Source: Fragilaria crotonensis (taxonomy: Eukaryota > Bacillariophyta > Fragilariophyceae > Fragilariales > Fragilariaceae). From it: a DNA stretch of 33,532 nucleotides. The number at the start of each line of letters is the position of its first letter. Within the stretch, counting starts at the first letter, position 1. This document shows positions 30,006 to 33,532 of the stretch, in pieces. The position numbers were made by a program, and so were the translations under genes. The notes below the pieces were generated by a model. The model was not told the origin of the DNA and did not search any database. It saw nothing but the letters and a program-made list of their open reading frames with translations. The stretch spans positions 1 to 33,532 of the forward strand of contig JAKSYS010000679.1 in NCBI GenBank assembly GCA_022925895.1, written 5' to 3'.

Positions 30006-30020
30006 GATTCCCACGGTGTG
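29943..30020 (-). pseudogene. Decayed second copy of the small Cys-rich gene 3' end
   Basis: The last 25 codons before the TGA at 29943 read GISNAAWCGFCACCSTVFAYVS, a degraded match to the end of the 28842-29129 frame. The match continues 3' of the stop into 29869-29942, where DNA identity with 28768-28841 is high. Upstream of about 30010 the similarity ends abruptly, so only the 3' end was duplicated or kept. Confidence 0.5.
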
Positions 30021-31126
30021 CCTGTCGTATCGCTGATTCCGCTTTGCGCTTTCTTGTTTCGTGTTGGATGTCGTGTAGGAATTCATCGGTCGATGGTAGT
30101 CGGATGTTGTCTTTGACATTTGTCGGTGCTGTCGGGTCCACCCAATTAATAGGGTCATGGACCTTCCTGGTCCTTGGCCGATGTTTAGTCCTCTCCCGAT
30201 TCTACTCGTTCCAAAATTTACTTTACCGTTGTTATCTCTCGCTGTCGCTTTGCAGACCTGGTAAAAACACGGCCTCAGGATGCGAACAACAAACAAAGCA
30301 TGAGCACTAACGTGGCATTTCATGATGTATCTTCACCAAAAATAGTCCAATTAAGAATCGGAAACGACTGACATACGAGTATTTTAAGACAAAGAAAGTT
30401 CTGCAAAGGACCTCTGAACAAAGCGGTGCTGCTGAGTTTGTAAACAACGATTTGTTGAACAATTTTCAAGTTTTCAATCGTGATTGGTATGTCCACCAAC
30501 GCTGCATTTTCATACTGCATCTCACCGACGTTGAGACGAATGCAATGCAAAGGATGTTGCACAAAAGACCTTTGATTGAATGATAAGGGGGGGGTATACA
30601 TGTGAGTGTAGGTGTGGTCGTTTATCTTACGACTTGGAAGATAAGGGAGAAGCGCAGCTCTTGCCTCGTCACAATAGTCAAACTATTTGTGGTGCGAAGT
30701 GCACAATCCATAAAAGAGGAGTTCACTTGAGCCTGTGACACGTATGAACCACAGCAAAGCTTGATAAGTTCAACATTTTGCAGTTTCAACGCTTCACAGT
30801 CCGCCTTTTTGCAATGTCGTTTTGCGTTTCCTCTCTTTAGGGGGTGTGTATACAGCAAAAAACTTGGAAAACTTCTTGGATCCCAAGTTTCCAAGTTTCC
30901 AACGGAATCTCACCTCCAAAAAACAAAATGGATTCCCTTATTTGTGACTTAACTTTCATTTCCGAGTTAGTAAGACTCAACTTTGATCGACTTGGACTAC
31001 CAAGTTGACCACAGTTTTTTAGCCAAGTTTGGTGATCCAAGTTTCGCATGCGCTTCATTTGCGCGCATCTTGATACGTCAAACTTCTGAGTGCATTCATT
31101 CTTGTCATCGTGCACCATTGCGACAA
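30020..31126. other. Mostly non-coding region with hairpin and G-run
   Basis: No confident gene. A minus-strand frame (30141-30020) reads coherently (LPSTDEFLHDIQHETRKRK) but is short and has no known family. A run of eight G lies at 30586-30593. A stem-loop lies at 30861-30898, and several scattered AACTTGG/CCAAGTT words follow up to about 31045. Confidence 0.45.
30861..30898. other. AACTTGG/CCAAGTT inverted repeat
   Basis: AACTTGGAAAACTT is followed, after a 10-nt loop, by AAGTTTCCAAGTT, forming a 13-bp stem with a one-base bulge. Further AACTTGG/CCAAGTT words at about 30985-31045 show the motif is locally amplified. Confidence 0.6.
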
Positions 31127-31639
31127 TGAACAACAGTGCCACACCACCAGGTGCTCATGAACCACTTGATGAAGGGGGCACTCATGCTGATGGTTGTAAT
31201 CCTTGTGGTGTTGAGACACCAGGAGGAATTTCAACACAGCAAGAATTCGTGTCAACACATACGAGCAGTGTATGCAAAAAAGTCTGTGTCGATTCTGGTA
31301 ATGATAAAACAATATTGTATGTGTTGTCAATTGGTCTTGAGCACGACAATTAACCTCTTTTTCCCCTTGAACAGGAACCATGGTCAACCCTTTCAAAGAA
31401 CTCACTCTGCCCACCCAAGAACTCTGATCTCATATAAGAAGTCCGACGTCGAGCATCTGCATCAAATATGAGGTTGCCACCACGACCAAGCAACTGGACG
31501 CAAAATCAAATAATTGACTGGCTTGAAAAACATCCAGGGTCCGATTCCATGGTGGATGTGCAATTCCTTACATTTGAAGTGCTGAGGCTGCAAGAAATCA
31601 GCCTCAGGATGCAACAGGAACACCAACAATTCTCCACAA

Positions 31640-31671
31640 TGGAAGATATTTCAGGTGGAAGATATTTCAGG
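31640..31671 (+). repeat. 16-bp tandem duplication causing a frameshift
   Basis: TGGAAGATATTTCAGG occurs twice in direct succession (31640-31655 and 31656-31671). Sixteen is not a multiple of three, so the second copy throws the reading frame; with one copy the frame runs from MEDISG directly into AVLRGGSWHGCVPYLR. Confidence 0.88.
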
Positions 31672-31864
31672 TGCAGTTCTGAGAGGTGGCAGTTGGCATG
31701 GTTGCGTTCCGTATCTGCGAGTCATCATGACTTTGACTCGTGACGATGTCAAATCAATATTTCTTACAAGGGGAAACTGTCTTTCGCGAACACAATTAGA
31801 CGGACGTAGCTAATTCCGATAGTAGGTGAGTGTGCTGCGGTGTTCATTGCAACCCTTGTCTTTT

Positions 31865-32120
31865 TTTTGGTTTTAACTTGATCTCGTTTCTATCTTGATC
31901 TTGTTTCGAACTTGTTTCAAACGCGATCTCGTTTTGAACTTGATTTTGCTCCAATCGCGTTCTCATTTCGATCTCGTTACGAACTTTTAGACTCGATGTT
32001 GTCGTGATCTGATCTCGTTTCGAACTCGATCTCGCCCCGATTTTGTTCTCGTTTGCAATCTGGTTTTGAACTCATACTCGTTTTGAACTTGATCTCGTTC
32101 TCGTTCTCGTTTCGATTTCA
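31865..32120. repeat. Degenerate minisatellite of GATCTCGTTTTGAACTT type
   Basis: About 255 bp of imperfect units of roughly 12-18 bp built from GATCTCGTTT and GAACTTGAT words. It interrupts the broken gene at 31127-33031. Composition is T-rich on this strand. Confidence 0.75.
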
Positions 32121-32802
32121 GACCGCTAACTTGTTATGAACTCATTTCTGAGCTTTGGAATAGCTCTGATTTTAATCTGAAAGCACCTCCATCAAGATGC
32201 CATTCGGACTTCGTCTCGGAAATCGATTGCTCTTATGCTACAGTTGCTGGTCTTGGTGCAGCAACAGCCGTCAAAATTGCAGATCTCTTCACTGCCATGA
32301 GATGCAAGCTCGTGACAATCATCAAGAATTGTGAAGCGAGTGGCCAGGGTGATGGTGGTATGGACCGAGAGGAAGAAGGAGATCATGAACAATTAGAGAT
32401 TGATGCTGAAAACGCAGAAGCGAATGCGGACGAGATCAACAATGAGTCCTCCTCAATCGCACCGGCTTTTGGGAGTCTCAGGCAGAGACCAGCAAGAGCC
32501 CTTGACAGTCGTGCGGCCATCCTAAGAGGAATGCCTTCGTACATCCTATACTACTGGGAGGTGGCCGAGAGCCAACAGTTGTTGTCATTGTGCCTGCAAC
32601 GACTTAGTGACAATGCGAATGCCAGTGATGCATCATCAGCAGCTCTAGTGTCAAGGAGGGGAGGGGGATCAACGTCAACCACGATCAACATTGCCAGCAG
32701 CGGTGGGAGCAGTCGCAGTAGCGGTCGTGGCAGTCACAGAAGCAACACTGATGATGAAACAGATGACAATTCTGAATGGTTATCAAACGGCAGGATCAAC
32801 TT

Positions 32803-33020
32803 GGAAACCATCATGACGACGTCAAAACAGCTCACTCTTATCTGTGACTTTGGGCACAGCAGCAGTTCCAACCTTGACATCAGAAAAAACATGATGAGGC
32901 CCAGTAGTATGGTTGTGGAATGCACATGTAACAACAAGGAAACCATCATGCTGACGATGTCAAAACAGGTCACTATTATCTGTGACTTTGGGCACAGTAG
33001 CAGCAATTCCAACCTTGACG
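32803..33020 (+). repeat. Internal duplication of about 75-80 bp in the broken gene
   Basis: The segments 32803-32878 and 32938-33020 are near-identical and both encode a KQ(L/V)T(L/I)ICDFGHSSS stretch followed by SNLD. The copies differ mainly by small in-frame insertions (six and three bases). Confidence 0.8.
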
Positions 33021-33031
33021 TTGAAAAATGA

Positions 33032-33532
33032 TGAGGAGCACAGTTGTACAAAATGATACCACTAGTGATCAACAGAAACAAAAGCAGCAAGGAGAGCAAG
33101 AACAACAAGAGAAACAAGAATGACAGGGAGAAACAGTGACATACCATCGTGATTGTAAAATATCAAAATTATGAGTTTTGTGTGAGTAAACTCAAATCCA
33201 CTACTGGTACCATGTTATATACACATTTAGACAGGATCATTTTTATTTCTATTCAAACGAATGTGGTGCAGATTTATTTTCCTTATTTAGAACGTAGTTT
33301 TGCAAAAAAGGTGGTTTGAAAAGAGGGCGCTGAGAAAATCAAAAATAAAGATTCCGTACAAGTTAAATTCTGTGACAAAAGTGAATTCTGTGACAAAAGT
33401 GCTGACGTCAAAATGGTGAAACCTTGTTACCACACCTGGAAGGTCCGGCTGCACCGTCGGAATCATGGAAAATCCGAGAACACGTGACACATCATAGAAA
33501 GAGTATCGTCCTAAGCAGCAGAGTCGTTTTCA
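33032..33532. other. Window-end region with no gene
   Basis: About 500 bp without a credible gene; the frame at 33490-33287 on the minus strand encodes only repeat wording. It contains an exact 18-bp tandem duplication (33366-33401) and a TGACGTCA palindrome (33403-33410), a CRE-type bZIP site. Confidence 0.5.
33366..33401. repeat. Exact 18-bp tandem duplication
   Basis: AATTCTGTGACAAAAGTG occurs at 33366-33383 and again immediately at 33384-33401. Confidence 0.85.

Larger units (their letters stand above)
31127..33031 (+). pseudogene. Broken member of a large diatom-type gene family, function unknown
   Basis: Plus-strand pieces in order: 31127-31350 (weak, possibly unrelated), 31468-31640 (PRPSNWTQNQIIDWLEKHP), 31670-31810 (GGSWHGCVPYLRVIMTLTRD), then 32132-33031 (ELWNSSDFNLKAPPSRCH, GLGAATAVKIADLFTAMR, ASGQGDGGMD, RGMPSYILYYWEV). 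From memory these words recur together in expanded families of uncharacterised proteins in diatom genomes; I cannot name the family or its function. Breaks are a 16-bp tandem duplication (31640-31671), in-frame stops at 31811 and 31820, and a minisatellite at about 31865-32120. The frame is the same on both sides of the minisatellite. The 3' part stays open to 33031 and could still be translated. Confidence 0.6.

Noticed and set aside
32734-33147. A 137-codon minus-strand frame with a hydrophobic Leu-rich start
   Set aside because: It is the complement of the duplicated segment and of a CAA/GAA-rich stretch; the hydrophobic run comes from simple repeats.

Overview
The window looks like nuclear DNA of a diatom or close stramenopile. 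The genes are intron-poor, GC content is moderate, and the conserved eukaryotic families (anoctamin, EMC5/MMGT1, TMEM131, an F-box/DUSP protein, RING-H2, kinesin-light-chain-like TPR) sit beside a gene family I recall only from diatom-type genomes. No species can be named from sequence alone.

Positions 1-21,440 are a gene-dense block: anoctamin (+), TPR protein (-), RING/RanBP2-zinc-finger protein (-), EMC5 (+), a very large TMEM131-family gene (-, about 8.5 kb), a nitrilase-superfamily hydrolase (+), an F-box protein with DUSP modules (-), and a small unknown protein with an internal duplication (-). Most of the recognisable proteins act in membranes, the secretory pathway or ubiquitin signalling; nothing indicates an operon or a shared pathway. 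Several genes are read in more than one frame. In the TMEM131 and RING genes, four of the five breaks have the same sign and can each be closed by one added base, usually in a homopolymer, while the flanking frames are long and clean. Single-base assembly deletions are therefore the simplest explanation; the remaining TMEM131 break and the anoctamin breaks are better explained by introns.

Positions 21,440-33,532 are repeat-rich and mostly decayed. A DDE transposase pseudogene (about 26.85-23.20 kb, -) has several frameshifts and an in-frame stop. A 3' fragment of a LINE-like element is nested inside it, flanked by a 16-bp direct repeat; removing the insert rejoins the transposase frame exactly. 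A degenerate minisatellite of about 50 bp lies on both sides of the transposase in the same orientation, as if the transposon had split an older array.

Further right are a possible small secreted Cys-rich protein gene, a tandem array of about 216 bp units that carries hairpins and ends in a decayed copy of that gene's 3' end, and a broken member of a diatom-type family. That last gene is disrupted by a 16-bp tandem duplication, in-frame stops and an 18-bp-type minisatellite. Regulatory-looking tracts include seven- to eight-copy GTAC clusters and a heptamer array carrying four bZIP (TGACTCA) sites.
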